The notes: generated from the sequence alone by a model not told the origin. 46,698 nucleotides of DNA from Synergistaceae bacterium (GCA_031272145.1 JAISUL010000105.1:1-46698), one strand, 5' to 3'; counted from the stretch's first letter, positions 33,310-42,626 are shown. Translations and numbers: made by a program.

Positions 33310-34609
33310 GCTGCATGACCCAATTGACGGCCTCCTGCCTGCTGGAGACCTCGCCTGTGCCGACCGCCACGCCGAGGGCGTTCAAAACCTCGCCGACGGC
33401 CTTGCCTGGCTCCAAGCCCAGCGCGTGCATCACGTCGTCGCCCGAAAGGTAGTGTGGATTGCCCTTCGATTTGCGCTTTGCCTCGTCGAAGCGCCGCACG
33501 ACCTCGGCCAGGTTCTGTCGGTTCGCCGCGATGGTGTCCATGTTCTTGAGGCTGTCGGCGCGCGAGTTGCAGAGGGCGAAGTCGGCAACCAGCTCCACCG
33601 TCTCGGCGCCGTACTTCAGCACGTACGCGGCGTAGCGCTCCTCCGACACAGGGCGGTATTGGATGCGGAAGCTTCGCACGGTCACGTCGGTCATATGGAC
33701 GATCTCGGCCGGGGCGTTCCACGCCTTGAGGTACTTCTTGACTATGGCGCTCGTCTTGGTGGAGTCCGACGGCTGGTTCACATCGGAGCCAAGGTGGTGG
33801 AACAGCGCGGCCAGCGAAAACGCCATGTCTATCTCGCGCCGCTTGCGTTTGGACAGGAACTCCTGAACTATCCGAAGCGTGTCAAGGGTGTGGTCGAATA
33901 ACGTGCCGCTTCCCTCGCTTATCACGGACTTGAGCGTCTCGAGCTCGTTCAGGAAGAACGGCGTCAGGCCGTACTTGTCGCACATGAAGATGAAGTCGTA
34001 GGGGCGGCGCTTCATGCCGCTGAGTATCTCGCGTCCCCAGCGCTCCGCCGGTATGTTGATAAGCGTAGGGAACTTGGCGACAAACGAACGGGCACAGGCC
34101 TCGCTTTTCCAGAATATCCTCATGTCGAGCTCCGCCGCAAAGCGCATCATGCGCATTATGCGTATCGGGTCGCTGCGGATGAGCTCCTCGTCGTCGCCAG
34201 TGAGGCGCACGAGGGAGTTGCGCACGTCGTGGCGTCCGCGGAACGGGTCTATGAAGCTGCCGTCGCTGCGTATGGCCATCGCGTTGATGCTGAAGTCGCG
34301 CCTCGCAAGCTCGTCTTCGATGGAGCCGCCGGTGATGCAGAAAATCCTGACCTTCTCGCCGTCTATGGACGTCTTCAGGACAGGGAAGGGGGCAAGCACT
34401 CCTCCCAAGCCCTCCCTTAGCACATCCCCAGCCGCCGCGCCGATGGTCGTCAGCGAGCCAGCCAGAGCCCCAAGGTCGCAGGGCTCGACGGCAATGTCCA
34501 AATCCGCGGGCGGCGTATCCATCACCACGTCCCGCACAGAATCCCCAACGAGCCAAGCCCGAACCCCAGCCGACTCGATCGCTGATAAAGCGTGCAAATA
34601 CGTCTTCAT
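33296..34609 (-). CDS. cca: tRNA nucleotidyltransferase / poly(A) polymerase family protein
   Basis: Class II nucleotidyltransferase, probably adding or repairing the CCA end of tRNAs. 437 residues: the N-terminal catalytic part has LVGDSVRDVVMDTPPADLDIAVE (the two catalytic aspartates in DLD) and RRDFSINAMAI, then IDPFRGRHD and RSDPIRIMRMMRFAAEL. An HD-like helical part follows (FDHTLDTLRIVQEFL, ALFHHLGSD). CCA versus poly(A) activity cannot be told by eye. ATG 34609 is chosen; a GTG at 34630 is closer to GGAGGT. Lies 33 bases after smc. Confidence 0.88.
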   Translation of the reverse strand: MKTYLHALSAIESAGVRAWLVGDSVRDVVMDTPPADLDIAVEPCDLGALAGSLTTIGAAAGDVLREGLGGVLAPFPVLKTSIDGEKVRIFCITGGSIEDELARRDFSINAMAIRSDGSFIDPFRGRHDVRNSLVRLTGDDEELIRSDPIRIMRMMRFAAELDMRIFWKSEACARSFVAKFPTLINIPAERWGREILSGMKRRPYDFIFMCDKYGLTPFFLNELETLKSVISEGSGTLFDHTLDTLRIVQEFLSKRKRREIDMAFSLAALFHHLGSDVNQPSDSTKTSAIVKKYLKAWNAPAEIVHMTDVTVRSFRIQYRPVSEERYAAYVLKYGAETVELVADFALCNSRADSLKNMDTIAANRQNLAEVVRRFDEAKRKSKGNPHYLSGDDVMHALGLEPGKAVGEVLNALGVAVGTGEVSSRQEAVNWVMQHGHQ

Positions 34610-34642
34610 GCCAATGGGGTTACCCCCCACCTCCAGTACTTT

Positions 34643-37600
34643 TTATATATAGTTTTCGACGTCTATGCCGACTATCTTTGACAACCCGGGCTCGACCATC
34701 GTTACCCCGTATATCAGGTCAGCCCGCTCCATCGTCGTTCGGCGGTGGGTCATCACTATAAGCTGTATGCTCTTCGAGTACTCCTTCGCTAGGTCGGCGA
34801 AGCGAATCAGGTTGTACTCGTCAAGTGCCGCGTCCACCTCGTCAAGCACGGCAAGCGGCATCTTAGCGACGTCAAGCGCCGCGAAAAGGTGCGCAACAGC
34901 CGTCAATGACTGCTCGCCGCCCGAAAGCTGCGATATGCTCTGAGGCACCTTGCCAGGCGGCTGCGCGGTTATCTCAACGCCCCTGTCCCAGATTCCCCCG
35001 CCAGTACCGCCGCTTTCGGAGTCAGCGGCAGCCGCACTCGCGAGCGTCAGATGCGCCTCTCCGCTTGGGCCGAAAAGCCGCTTGAACAGGGCGTTGAAGC
35101 GCAGGTCGATGTCCTTCATCGAGCGCGAAAAGACCTCCTCTACCTGCGCGTCCACCTCGTCGATGAAGCGCTTCAGTTCGTCTATGCCGTTTTGTACGTC
35201 CTCCGACTGCTCAGTGTAGTAGTCGAGGCGCTCGGTCAGGGACTCGTCCTCCGACAGCGCGCCAAGGTTGTAGGGGCCTAGAGCCTTAAGCTCGCGCTCC
35301 AGCCTGCGCCGCTCAGATGCTAGCCCGGTCTTTTGGCCTCTCTGTTCGGCCTCGTCGTCCATTATGCGCACGGCGGCGCGAGCGTCGTACGGGTATATTT
35401 CATCGTATTCTTCAATCAGCTGCGCGATCTCGGCGGCGGTCTGCTCAGCCCGCTCTTTGACCGCGGCGGCCTCGGCGTTTGCAGCGGCGCAGGCCTGCTC
35501 GGAAGTTCGCTCCTTTGCACGGGCTCGCTCCAGCCGTCTGCGCCTCCTCGCGTTTTGTGCGCGCAGATCCTCTATCTCGGCGGATAGGGAAACCGTATTC
35601 TGCCATGCAGCGAAGCTCTCGCGCCCGAGCTCGGAGAGGCGCTTGCGCAGTTCCGCCTCTCTTTCGCGCCCAGCGGCGACCTCGGACGCGCATGCGGCAG
35701 CACGGCGCTCTAGCTCGCCTTCTTCTTTGCGCATGCGTGCCGTGATTGTCTCAGACGACCTCAGGCGCTCTATTAGAATATTCAGCTCGCTCTTTTGGCT
35801 GCTTTGGCTGCTTTGGCTTCCTCCCTCGGCATCCAGCGTCTCTTCGTCGCAGGGCTCGCCCAGCTCTTTCATGCTCGCGTCTATTTCGGAGATGCGGGCG
35901 GCTATGCGCTCCAACTGAGCGCGGATATCCTCGGACTCGGCTGCTGCGTCGGCCTGTTCTTTGTTTAGGCGCTCGATTTCGGCGGTGCGGGCGGCTATGG
36001 AGCGGTTTACAGCCGCAAGCTCGACCTTCAGGCGCTCCAGTGCCGTGCCGGTTTTCTCGCGCTCCTCGAAGGCCTTTTTCTCCTTTTTCTCCGCCTCGTC
36101 GCTTTTGAGGGCTGCGATATTTTTCTTGAGGCCGTCGATATTCATAGACAGCTCGGTGATGCGGCGGTTGCGCGAGATGGCGCCCTCGCCACGGCTTCCC
36201 TTTGCCCCTCCGCTGACCGTGCCGGCCGGTGAAAAGACCTCGCCCTCAAGGGTTGCGATAGGACATCGCGCTCCGGCACGGACTAACTCCGAGCCAGCTT
36301 GGTAGGTCCGCACTATGAGCAGGTCGCCAAGCAGGTGCATCAGGGCGGGCTCCCAGGGGGCTTGAACCGTTATCAAGTCCGCAGCCCAGCCCACTGTGTC
36401 AGATTTTTTATTGTTAATAATCCGCCGGTCGGGAGAGCGCGGGCGGGAGTTTTCCAGCGGGAGGTACGTGACGCGTCCGCCGCGTTCGCGCCGCTTCAGC
36501 ATTTCTATGCCCTCCTGGGCTTCGTTCATCGTGCGGACTAAGAACCAAAACGCGCGTCCGCCGAGGTATGCGTCGATAGCGGTAGCGGCTTCGAGTTCGC
36601 ACGAGAAGACCTCCGCTACGAGCGCGAGTTCGGAGTTCAGCCTGCCTAGACGAGCGGCGGACAGCAGGAAGCGCACCGGCTCCGGGTACATCGCGTTGGC
36701 GTCGCTAGGTTCCCCCTTCATTGCCTCCAATTCTGCCTCCATGCTTACTAATGCTCGCGTTTGCTGTTGGAGGCGGGCGGCGATTTTCTGGTACGCGGCG
36801 TAAGCGTCGGCGTGCGCAGCGGAGAGAGTTTCGTGCTGCTTGGCAAGGGCGGCGGCTTCGGACTCGAGCTTTGCGGCCAGCGCGGTGTCGGCGTCCATAG
36901 CGCGCGCGGCGGCCTGCGCCTGTTCGGCGTCGGCGTGCGCGGTGACTGCTTTGAGGCGGCTCTCAAGGCGGCCAGCGGTGACGCTCTGTTCAGCCCGCTC
37001 GTCGCGCAGGGCGGTTCGGATGCGCCGCTGCTTCTCTATCTCGCTTCGGTTCGCCTCGGCGCGCCTCTGTGCCTCGTCAAAGGCGGCACGCTTTTCCTCG
37101 GCCTCGCGCCTGAGCTCCGTCTCAAGCGCCTCCGCCTGTTCGAGTTCCTGGCGCGCCTCGGCTAGACGGGCATTTAACTCCGCACCTTCTCTCAGAAGCT
37201 CGGAGCGGGAGTCGAGCAGCCCCCGCAGCGTGGTCGCGGTGGCAAACGACGCGCGGCGCAGCTGGTCTCTTTTCTGCTGGCTGTCAGCAAGAGCACGCTC
37301 GCGCGATAGCAGCAGTGAGAAATTTCCATCTGTGGAGCCCGCAGCTCCTGGGGCAGCCACGCCCTCGGCGTCTTGGAGGACTTTTCTCCAAAGTGCGTGC
37401 CATTTGGCGGCTGCGTCTGTGTGTAGGGTCAGCAGCTGCAGCTTGTGGCGGTGTTCTTTTTCCTTTCGTTCTAGCGTCATTCGGCGGAAGAAGTAGAAGT
37501 CGCGCCTGACTTGGTCGAGCTCGTCGAGAATTCCCTTGGCCTCGACCGCACGCTCGACGAGCGGAGCTATTTCGGCGCGCCTTGCCTCAAGCTCGGCTGT

Positions 37601-38200
37601 GATGTTCTTGATGCTTTCCAGTTCTGCACGGGCTTCCTCGAGTTTAATGTACGTTTCATCGCGCTTGCGCCTGTATCTCTCTATGCCGAAGAGGAGCTCA
37701 AGGTGGTGCCGGCGCTGCATCGGCCTTTGATGTATGACCTCGGCTATTTCGCCTTGGCCGATGAACGCGAAGCTGTCGCCTGAGAGCTGGAAGCGCGTCT
37801 TCAGGTCGGCCAGGTCTTGGATTCGTATCTTTGTGCCGTCGAGGGTGAGGGATGAGCCGTTCTCGACCGTGTACTGCCGGCGCAGGGATGCCCGGTCTTC
37901 GAGAGTGTTGTCCCCCTCACCTCCGCTGCGGAGTTTGAGGGTGACGTCGGCCTCGCGTGCGCGTTCGACCGTTTCGCTGCCTTGGAAGATGAGGTCACTC
38001 TGGCGCGTGATTCGCAGCGCGGCCGGGCTGGCCTCGCCCAAAATCCAGCGCAGCGCGTCGAGGATGTTGCTCTTACCGCTCCCGTTCGGCCCGACGATGG
38101 CAGTGAAGGGGGCAGTCGCCCCCGAGGCGGCCCCGAACGTGAACTCGCAGGTCGTGCCGAAGCTTTTGAAGCCCTTAAGTCGGAGGTACTCTATGGACAC
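34643..38200 (-). CDS. smc: Chromosome segregation protein SMC
   Basis: Condensin ATPase, 1185 residues. It begins VSIEYLRLKGFKSFGTTCEF, with Walker A GPNGSGKSN (about 38-46). Two long coiled coils flank a hinge (about 510-660, with FLVRTMNEAQEGIEML and GEVFSPAGTVSGGAKG). The C-terminal head has signature LSGGEQSLTAVAHLFA and Walker B AVLDEVDAALDE. GTG at 38200 with AAGGAG upstream is the start; the extra 21 residues of the longer reading are unsupported. A Ser/Gln insertion (GSQSSQSSQKS) in the second coiled coil comes from a 9-bp tandem repeat at 35794-35820. Predicted promoter at 38234-38263. Confidence 0.96.
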   Translation of the reverse strand: MSIEYLRLKGFKSFGTTCEFTFGAASGATAPFTAIVGPNGSGKSNILDALRWILGEASPAALRITRQSDLIFQGSETVERAREADVTLKLRSGGEGDNTLEDRASLRRQYTVENGSSLTLDGTKIRIQDLADLKTRFQLSGDSFAFIGQGEIAEVIHQRPMQRRHHLELLFGIERYRRKRDETYIKLEEARAELESIKNITAELEARRAEIAPLVERAVEAKGILDELDQVRRDFYFFRRMTLERKEKEHRHKLQLLTLHTDAAAKWHALWRKVLQDAEGVAAPGAAGSTDGNFSLLLSRERALADSQQKRDQLRRASFATATTLRGLLDSRSELLREGAELNARLAEARQELEQAEALETELRREAEEKRAAFDEAQRRAEANRSEIEKQRRIRTALRDERAEQSVTAGRLESRLKAVTAHADAEQAQAAARAMDADTALAAKLESEAAALAKQHETLSAAHADAYAAYQKIAARLQQQTRALVSMEAELEAMKGEPSDANAMYPEPVRFLLSAARLGRLNSELALVAEVFSCELEAATAIDAYLGGRAFWFLVRTMNEAQEGIEMLKRRERGGRVTYLPLENSRPRSPDRRIINNKKSDTVGWAADLITVQAPWEPALMHLLGDLLIVRTYQAGSELVRAGARCPIATLEGEVFSPAGTVSGGAKGSRGEGAISRNRRITELSMNIDGLKKNIAALKSDEAEKKEKKAFEEREKTGTALERLKVELAAVNRSIAARTAEIERLNKEQADAAAESEDIRAQLERIAARISEIDASMKELGEPCDEETLDAEGGSQSSQSSQKSELNILIERLRSSETITARMRKEEGELERRAAACASEVAAGREREAELRKRLSELGRESFAAWQNTVSLSAEIEDLRAQNARRRRRLERARAKERTSEQACAAANAEAAAVKERAEQTAAEIAQLIEEYDEIYPYDARAAVRIMDDEAEQRGQKTGLASERRRLERELKALGPYNLGALSEDESLTERLDYYTEQSEDVQNGIDELKRFIDEVDAQVEEVFSRSMKDIDLRFNALFKRLFGPSGEAHLTLASAAAADSESGGTGGGIWDRGVEITAQPPGKVPQSISQLSGGEQSLTAVAHLFAALDVAKMPLAVLDEVDAALDEYNLIRFADLAKEYSKSIQLIVMTHRRTTMERADLIYGVTMVEPGLSKIVGIDVENYI

Positions 38201-38233
38201 GCTATTTCTCCTTCTTCCCCGTAGGCTGGTCGG

Positions 38234-38263
38234 ACTGTACCACACGCCCCCTGCCCTCGTCAA
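38234..38263 (-). promoter_or_regulatory. Promoter of smc
   Basis: Minus strand TTGACG (38258-38263) and TACAGT (38234-38239), 18 bases apart, in the gap between hypB and smc and about 35 bases before the start codon. Confidence 0.6.
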
Positions 38264-38294
38264 GGGGTCTGAGCTATCTCACTGCCACGAGGGG

Positions 38295-38978
38295 TCAGCC
38301 AACACCGAGCAGCGCCTGCCCATCGCGCTTCTCCCTCAGGCGCCGCGCCACGAACTCCACCCAGTCGTCCATATGCGCCCCAGCGCCAAGCAGGTCTAGG
38401 GCGATCAGCGGGGCGGAGGGATTGAGCGTCCTCACGTCTCTCGTGAACGCGTCTACGTCGAAGCGCGTGTAGGGCAGGAGGTCGGTCTTCGTTAGCAGCA
38501 CCGCCTCGGCCTGAGCGAACAGCGAAGGGTACTTTATCGGCTTGTCCTCACCCTCCGGCACGCTCGACACGGCGACCTTGAAGTCCTCGCCCAGGTCAAA
38601 CTCGGCGGGGCACACCAGGTTGCCGACGTTCTCGATGAAGATCACGTCAAGCCGATCCGGAAGAGAAGCCAACGCTTTTTCGACCACATGCGCCTCCAGG
38701 TGGCAGGCTCCCTTGGTGTTGATCTGAACGGCGGGAATCCCCCTTTGAGCCAGCCTCTCGGCGTCGCGCGAGGTCTCGAGGTCTCCCTCGACAACGCCGA
38801 ACGAAAACGCCCCCTTGTTCCTCTCGCGCGTCTCCTCCAGCAGCGTGGTCTTGCCGCAGCCGGGCGAGCCTATGACGTTGATCAACAGTGTCCCGCGCTC
38901 GGACATAGCCTGTCTTATTCGCGCCGCGTACTTCTCGTCCTCCGCCATGACTGACTGGCGCAGAGTGATAACTGCCAT
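38295..38978 (-). CDS. hypB: Hydrogenase nickel incorporation GTPase HypB
   Basis: Nickel-delivery GTPase for [NiFe]-hydrogenase or other nickel enzymes. 227 residues with Walker A GSPGCGKTTLLEE, VEGDLETSRDAERL, the metal-binding GACHLEAH and IENVGNLVCPAEFDLGE, and LTKTDLLPY. It lacks the N-terminal His-rich nickel store. The ATG at 38978 overlaps the maf stop (TAATG). No hypA, other hyp gene or hydrogenase subunit is in the window, so its client is unknown. Confidence 0.93.
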   Translation of the reverse strand: MAVITLRQSVMAEDEKYAARIRQAMSERGTLLINVIGSPGCGKTTLLEETRERNKGAFSFGVVEGDLETSRDAERLAQRGIPAVQINTKGACHLEAHVVEKALASLPDRLDVIFIENVGNLVCPAEFDLGEDFKVAVSSVPEGEDKPIKYPSLFAQAEAVLLTKTDLLPYTRFDVDAFTRDVRTLNPSAPLIALDLLGAGAHMDDWVEFVARRLREKRDGQALLGVG

Positions 38979-39577
38979 TATTTTGGGAGCCAAGTTTCCC
39001 TTGACTGCCCCATCACCTCTTCGATCATAGTCCAGAGTCTGCACAGGGGCAGCCCGACCACGTTGAAGTAATCCCCTTCGATGGACGACACCAGCAGAGC
39101 CCCGCGTCCCTGAATCGCGTATCCACCGGCCTTGTCCAGCCCCTCGCCCGTCTCGGCGTATGCCCTTATCATGGCGCCGTCTAACTCACGGAAGCGCACC
39201 AGAGTCCTCTCCACCGCGCCGCGCGATCGCCCGCGCAGGAATACCGACAGGCCGGTCATCACCGTGTGCTGTCTTCCGCTCAGGAGCGCAAGCATGCGCA
39301 TGTTGTCGGAAAAGTCCGTCGGCTTGCCCAGCACAAGGCCGTTAACGACCACCGCCGTATCCGCCCCTATGACAAGCGCGTCTCCCCTGCTGCACGCAGC
39401 GATGGCCGCCTTGTCGTGCGCCAGGCGCAGGCAGAACTCCTCGGGGCTTTCGCCGTCTTTTCCGCTCTCGTCCACGTTCGGTGCCGCGACGTCGAAGCTC
39501 CAGTTAAGTCCGCGCAAAAGTTCGGCCCTTCGCGGGCTGGCCGAGGCCAATACTACGGGCAGGCCGGGGCTAAGCAT
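38978..39577 (-). CDS. maf: Maf-like nucleotide pyrophosphatase
   Basis: House-cleaning NTP pyrophosphatase (dTTP/UTP/modified nucleotides), 199 residues. The N-terminal VVLASASPRRAELLRGL, the active-site VIGADTAVVVNG and a late GGYAIQGRGALLVSSIEGDYFNVVGLP are diagnostic. ATG start 3 bases after uppP; stop overlaps hypB start. Confidence 0.95.
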   Translation of the reverse strand: MLSPGLPVVLASASPRRAELLRGLNWSFDVAAPNVDESGKDGESPEEFCLRLAHDKAAIAACSRGDALVIGADTAVVVNGLVLGKPTDFSDNMRMLALLSGRQHTVMTGLSVFLRGRSRGAVERTLVRFRELDGAMIRAYAETGEGLDKAGGYAIQGRGALLVSSIEGDYFNVVGLPLCRLWTMIEEVMGQSRETWLPK

Positions 39578-39580
39578 CGT

Positions 39581-40369
39581 TCACAACGCCCTGGCGATGT
39601 ACGCTGCGGCCAGGGCGACGCCGACGCAGAAGCAGTATATGCTGAAGTAAGCCCATCGCCCGGACAGCACCAAACGCCTCAGGATCGACAGAGACAGCAG
39701 GCCCAGTACGAACGCGGCGGCCATAGCGGCGAGCCCCCCGTCTGGCATAACGAAGGTCTGGTGCATTTTAACCGCCTCCAAGAGCATGGCGCCTAGGATC
39801 GCCGGCACGGAGAGCAGGAACGAGAACCGGAACGCCTCCGCCGCCGACAAGCCGATTAACAGTGCAACGGATATGGTCGTGCCGGACCGCGACACGCCGG
39901 GGAAGACCGCCAGCCCCTGAGCAAGGCCGATCAGCAGGGCGATCTTCAGGGAGAGGGGATTTACTACATGTTCCCGCGAGAAGAGCGGCGCCACGCAGAG
40001 CAGGATGGACGTGACGACGAATCCTACCCCGACCGCGAGTGGCGACGACGACGCGGCCTCGACGAAATGCCTGAGCGGCATGGCCACCAAGGCGGTAACG
40101 ACCGTCGCGGCGATAACCGCCCACGCGTAAAGCCGCCCCTCAGAGCCTCGCGTGCCCAGCTGCAGCACCAAGGACATGATGTCATGCCGGAAAAATATGA
40201 GCACGGCGGGCAAAGTGGCGCAGTGAAGCAGGATGTCAAACGACAGCGAGGGGTCGGCCACTCCGAACAAAAATCTGGCGACGGCCAGGTGCCCGGAGCT
40301 GCTCACCGGCAGGAACTCGGTCACGCCCTGAACCGCGCCGAGGATCAAGTTGCCGAGCGCCTCTGTCAT
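39581..40369 (-). CDS. uppP: Undecaprenyl-diphosphatase (UppP/BacA)
   Basis: Recycles undecaprenyl pyrophosphate, the lipid carrier for peptidoglycan and surface polysaccharides. 262 residues, polytopic, with LGAVQGVTEFLPVSSSGHLAVA near the start and the second motif FPGVSRSGTTISVALL. ATG start overlaps the rnj stop (4 bases). Confidence 0.96.
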   Translation of the reverse strand: MTEALGNLILGAVQGVTEFLPVSSSGHLAVARFLFGVADPSLSFDILLHCATLPAVLIFFRHDIMSLVLQLGTRGSEGRLYAWAVIAATVVTALVAMPLRHFVEAASSSPLAVGVGFVVTSILLCVAPLFSREHVVNPLSLKIALLIGLAQGLAVFPGVSRSGTTISVALLIGLSAAEAFRFSFLLSVPAILGAMLLEAVKMHQTFVMPDGGLAAMAAAFVLGLLSLSILRRLVLSGRWAYFSIYCFCVGVALAAAYIARAL

Positions 40370-42216
40370 GCCAGCATCTCTCTTTCGAGGAAGTCGGCGG
40401 CGCTAGCGGCTCGGGGTTCTCCTCCCTGAACGGATATTAGGGGCAGCACCACGGCGTAGGACGAGCTGCGCCTCCTCAGGACGTCGCTCACTCGGCTTTT
40501 GACGCTCCGGCTCACCGCCTCGACGTCCAAGGATATGGCATGGGAGGAGCGAGCGGACTGGCTCCGAGGGGTCGACTTGCCCTGCCGCCCTGTTCGGGGT
40601 GCACTCCTCGTTCGGGAGTGAGGCGATGAAATGTCCTTCAGAGCCTTCAAAACTGCCTTTTCTACCTCGGCGAACACGTTCGCGTCGTCCCCTGCGAAGA
40701 GGCCGCGGCTTTCTATGGCGATCGGGGCCAGCAGGGTTCCGTCCTCTGAGAGGGCTAAGGACACGACTATTATTCCGTCCTCGGCCAGGTCGCGGCGCTC
40801 CTTCATGACGCGGCTCTTTATCTCGCCCACGGCGTTGCCGTCGATGAGCACCGCACCAGCCTGGACGCGGTCGCGCACGTGGGGCTTGGCGCCCTTCTGG
40901 AACGTCAGGACGTCTCCGTTAGACATAATGAAGATGTTGCGCGGTGGTATGCCCACGTCCTCGGCCAGCTTGGCGTGGCGCGCGAGGTGCCGCTGCTCCC
41001 CGTGAATCGGGACGAAGTACTGCGGGCGGACTAGGTTCAGCATTATCTTGAGCTCCTCCGCCGAGGCGTGTCCCGACACGTGGGTCATCTTGTCCGCCGC
41101 CTCGTAGACCACCTCACAGCCGATGGAGAACAGGCGGTTTATCGTGTTGTTGACCAGCTTCTCGTTGCCCGGGATCACCGACGCCAGGATGAACACGGCG
41201 TCGCGCTCGCTGAGGGTTATCTGCTTGTGCTCCCCCATGCTCATCATCACGAGGCCGGAGAACGGCTCGCCTTGGCTGCCCGTGGTCATTATCACGAGCT
41301 GGTTGGGAGGTATCTTCCCTATGTCCTCGACCGGCGCGATCATCTTCTCGTCCACGTGGAGGTATCCGAGCTTGCTCGCTATCTCGACGTTACGCACCAT
41401 GCTCCGCCCGAGGAAGGCTATCTTGCGGTTGAACCTCGCCGCCCCGTCCGCGACCTGCTGGATCCTGTGGACGTTGCTCGCGAAGGACGAGACTATCAGG
41501 CGCTTCGACCGGTAGTTGCGGTACAGGCTGTCCAGCGTGTTCCCTATGATGCGCTCCGAGGGGGTGAAGCCGTTGCGCTCGGCGTTGGTCGAGTCGGACA
41601 GCAGGAGCAGCACCCCCTTGTCCCCCTCGCCGGCCAGAGCTCCGTAGTCCGTCACCCGACCGTCTATCGGCGTCGAGTCGAGCTTGAAATCCCCGGTGTG
41701 GACTATTCGCCCGAGCGGGGTCTCGATCGAGAGCGCCACTCCGTCCGGTATCGAGTGGCTGACCGCGATGAACCGCGTCCTAAACGGCCCTATATCTATC
41801 ACGTCCCCAGCCTTGACCTCTCTGAACTGGGGCGTTAAGAACGGCATGTCCTCCTGCAGCCTGTTGCCGACGAGCCCGAGGGTCAGCTTGGTGCCGTAGA
41901 TTGGCACGTCGAGCCTCTGGAGCACGAAGGACAGGCCCCCTGTGTGATCCTCGTGCCCGTGGGTGAGCACTATGCCGAGTACCTTCTCCCGATTGGCCTC
42001 CAGATACGAGATGTCGGGCACGATCAGGTCGATGCCGGGCAGGTCCTGGTCCGGAAACATCAGGCCGGAGTCGATGACCAAAATGTCGTCCTCGTACTCG
42101 ACGACGTACATGTTCTTGCCGACCTCGCCGAGGCCTCCGAGGGGTATGACCCTCAGTCCGGCGCTTTTGCCGCGGCCTCCCTTCCGACGGCCTGTGCTGC
42201 GCGTTTTTTCCGCCAT
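40366..42216 (-). CDS. rnj: Ribonuclease J
   Basis: Beta-CASP metallo-beta-lactamase RNase with 5'-3' exonuclease and endonuclease activity, central to mRNA decay in bacteria lacking RNase E. 616 residues: basic N-terminus, VIPLGGLGEVGKNMYVVEYED, the zinc motif THGHEDHTGG, FIAVSHSIPDGVALSI, beta-CASP motifs (FASNVHRIQQVAD, TTGSQGEP) and HVSGHASAEELK. A Ser/Arg-rich low-complexity insert (about 513-545) lies in the C-terminal part. ATG 42216 with GGAGG 12 bases upstream. The leader holds five palindromic repeats. First gene of rnj-uppP-maf-hypB. Confidence 0.95.
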   Translation of the reverse strand: MAEKTRSTGRRKGGRGKSAGLRVIPLGGLGEVGKNMYVVEYEDDILVIDSGLMFPDQDLPGIDLIVPDISYLEANREKVLGIVLTHGHEDHTGGLSFVLQRLDVPIYGTKLTLGLVGNRLQEDMPFLTPQFREVKAGDVIDIGPFRTRFIAVSHSIPDGVALSIETPLGRIVHTGDFKLDSTPIDGRVTDYGALAGEGDKGVLLLLSDSTNAERNGFTPSERIIGNTLDSLYRNYRSKRLIVSSFASNVHRIQQVADGAARFNRKIAFLGRSMVRNVEIASKLGYLHVDEKMIAPVEDIGKIPPNQLVIMTTGSQGEPFSGLVMMSMGEHKQITLSERDAVFILASVIPGNEKLVNNTINRLFSIGCEVVYEAADKMTHVSGHASAEELKIMLNLVRPQYFVPIHGEQRHLARHAKLAEDVGIPPRNIFIMSNGDVLTFQKGAKPHVRDRVQAGAVLIDGNAVGEIKSRVMKERRDLAEDGIIVVSLALSEDGTLLAPIAIESRGLFAGDDANVFAEVEKAVLKALKDISSPHSRTRSAPRTGRQGKSTPRSQSARSSHAISLDVEAVSRSVKSRVSDVLRRRSSSYAVVLPLISVQGGEPRAASAADFLEREMLA

Positions 42217-42245
42217 GAAAAAACCATTCCTCCAATGTTCAGTTC

Positions 42246-42329
42246 GGGGTCTCAGACCCCTCGGGGTCTCAGACCCCATCGAGGCCTCAGGCATCAAGGA
42301 GCCTCATACTCCTTGGGGCATCAGACCCA
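42246..42329. repeat. Five tandem 15-bp palindromic units in the rnj leader
   Basis: Units start at 42246, 42263, 42281, 42298 and 42315 (17-18 base period). The first two are exact copies of GGGGTCTCAGACCCC, a 7-bp-arm palindrome; the other three are diverged and keep a central TCA. They lie between a TATAAT (42354-42359, minus strand) and the rnj ribosome binding site, so they would form hairpins in the rnj mRNA leader. Confidence 0.85.
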
Positions 42330-42364
42330 CGGTGCCAAAAAAACGAATGTTTCATTATATCCTA

Positions 42365-42393
42365 TTTACGTTCGGCTCTGCCTGCTGTACAAT
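42365..42393 (+). promoter_or_regulatory. Promoter of the 42.4 kb plus-strand genes
   Basis: TTTACG (42365-42370) and TACAAT (42388-42393) with a 17-base spacer, about 20 bases before the small gene's start. It faces away from rnj, so the gap is divergent. Confidence 0.55.
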
Positions 42394-42413
42394 ACCAGGG
42401 GGAGGTGATCCAT

Positions 42414-42605
42414 ATGCGCGTGGTGAGCGCCAACCTTGTGGTTCATGTCGAGGGTTACACGCGCCACAAGGAAGCTGGTTCGGTGATCCGGCGCAACAGC
42501 GTGAAGTACGAGCACGTGAGGGAGCCGGTCGTGGTGCCGCGTCCTGCGTACGAGGACTTTGAGTCTCTTGTCGTAGTCCACGACAGGATGGAGTACTACA
42601 GCTAG
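42414..42605 (+). CDS. Small protein of unknown function
   Basis: 63 residues, not recognised. Begins MRVVSANLVVHVEGYTRHKE and ends HDRMEYYS; charged, no membrane segment, no cysteine. Supported by a strong binding site (GGGGGAGG, 8 bases before ATG 42414), a promoter just upstream and an enzyme gene 21 bases downstream in the same direction. A GTG at 42405 is an alternative start. Confidence 0.65.
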   Translation: MRVVSANLVVHVEGYTRHKEAGSVIRRNSVKYEHVREPVVVPRPAYEDFESLVVVHDRMEYYS

Positions 42606-42626
42606 GCGTTAGGGGGTGCATGTCCG

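Noticed and set aside
41068-41838. Long plus-strand frame opposite rnj
   Set aside because: Runs antisense through conserved RNase J motifs; composition typical of a shadow in GC-rich DNA.
42246-42329. CRISPR or terminator reading of the rnj leader repeats
   Set aside because: Period of 17-18 bp is far too short for CRISPR, and no T-run follows on either strand.
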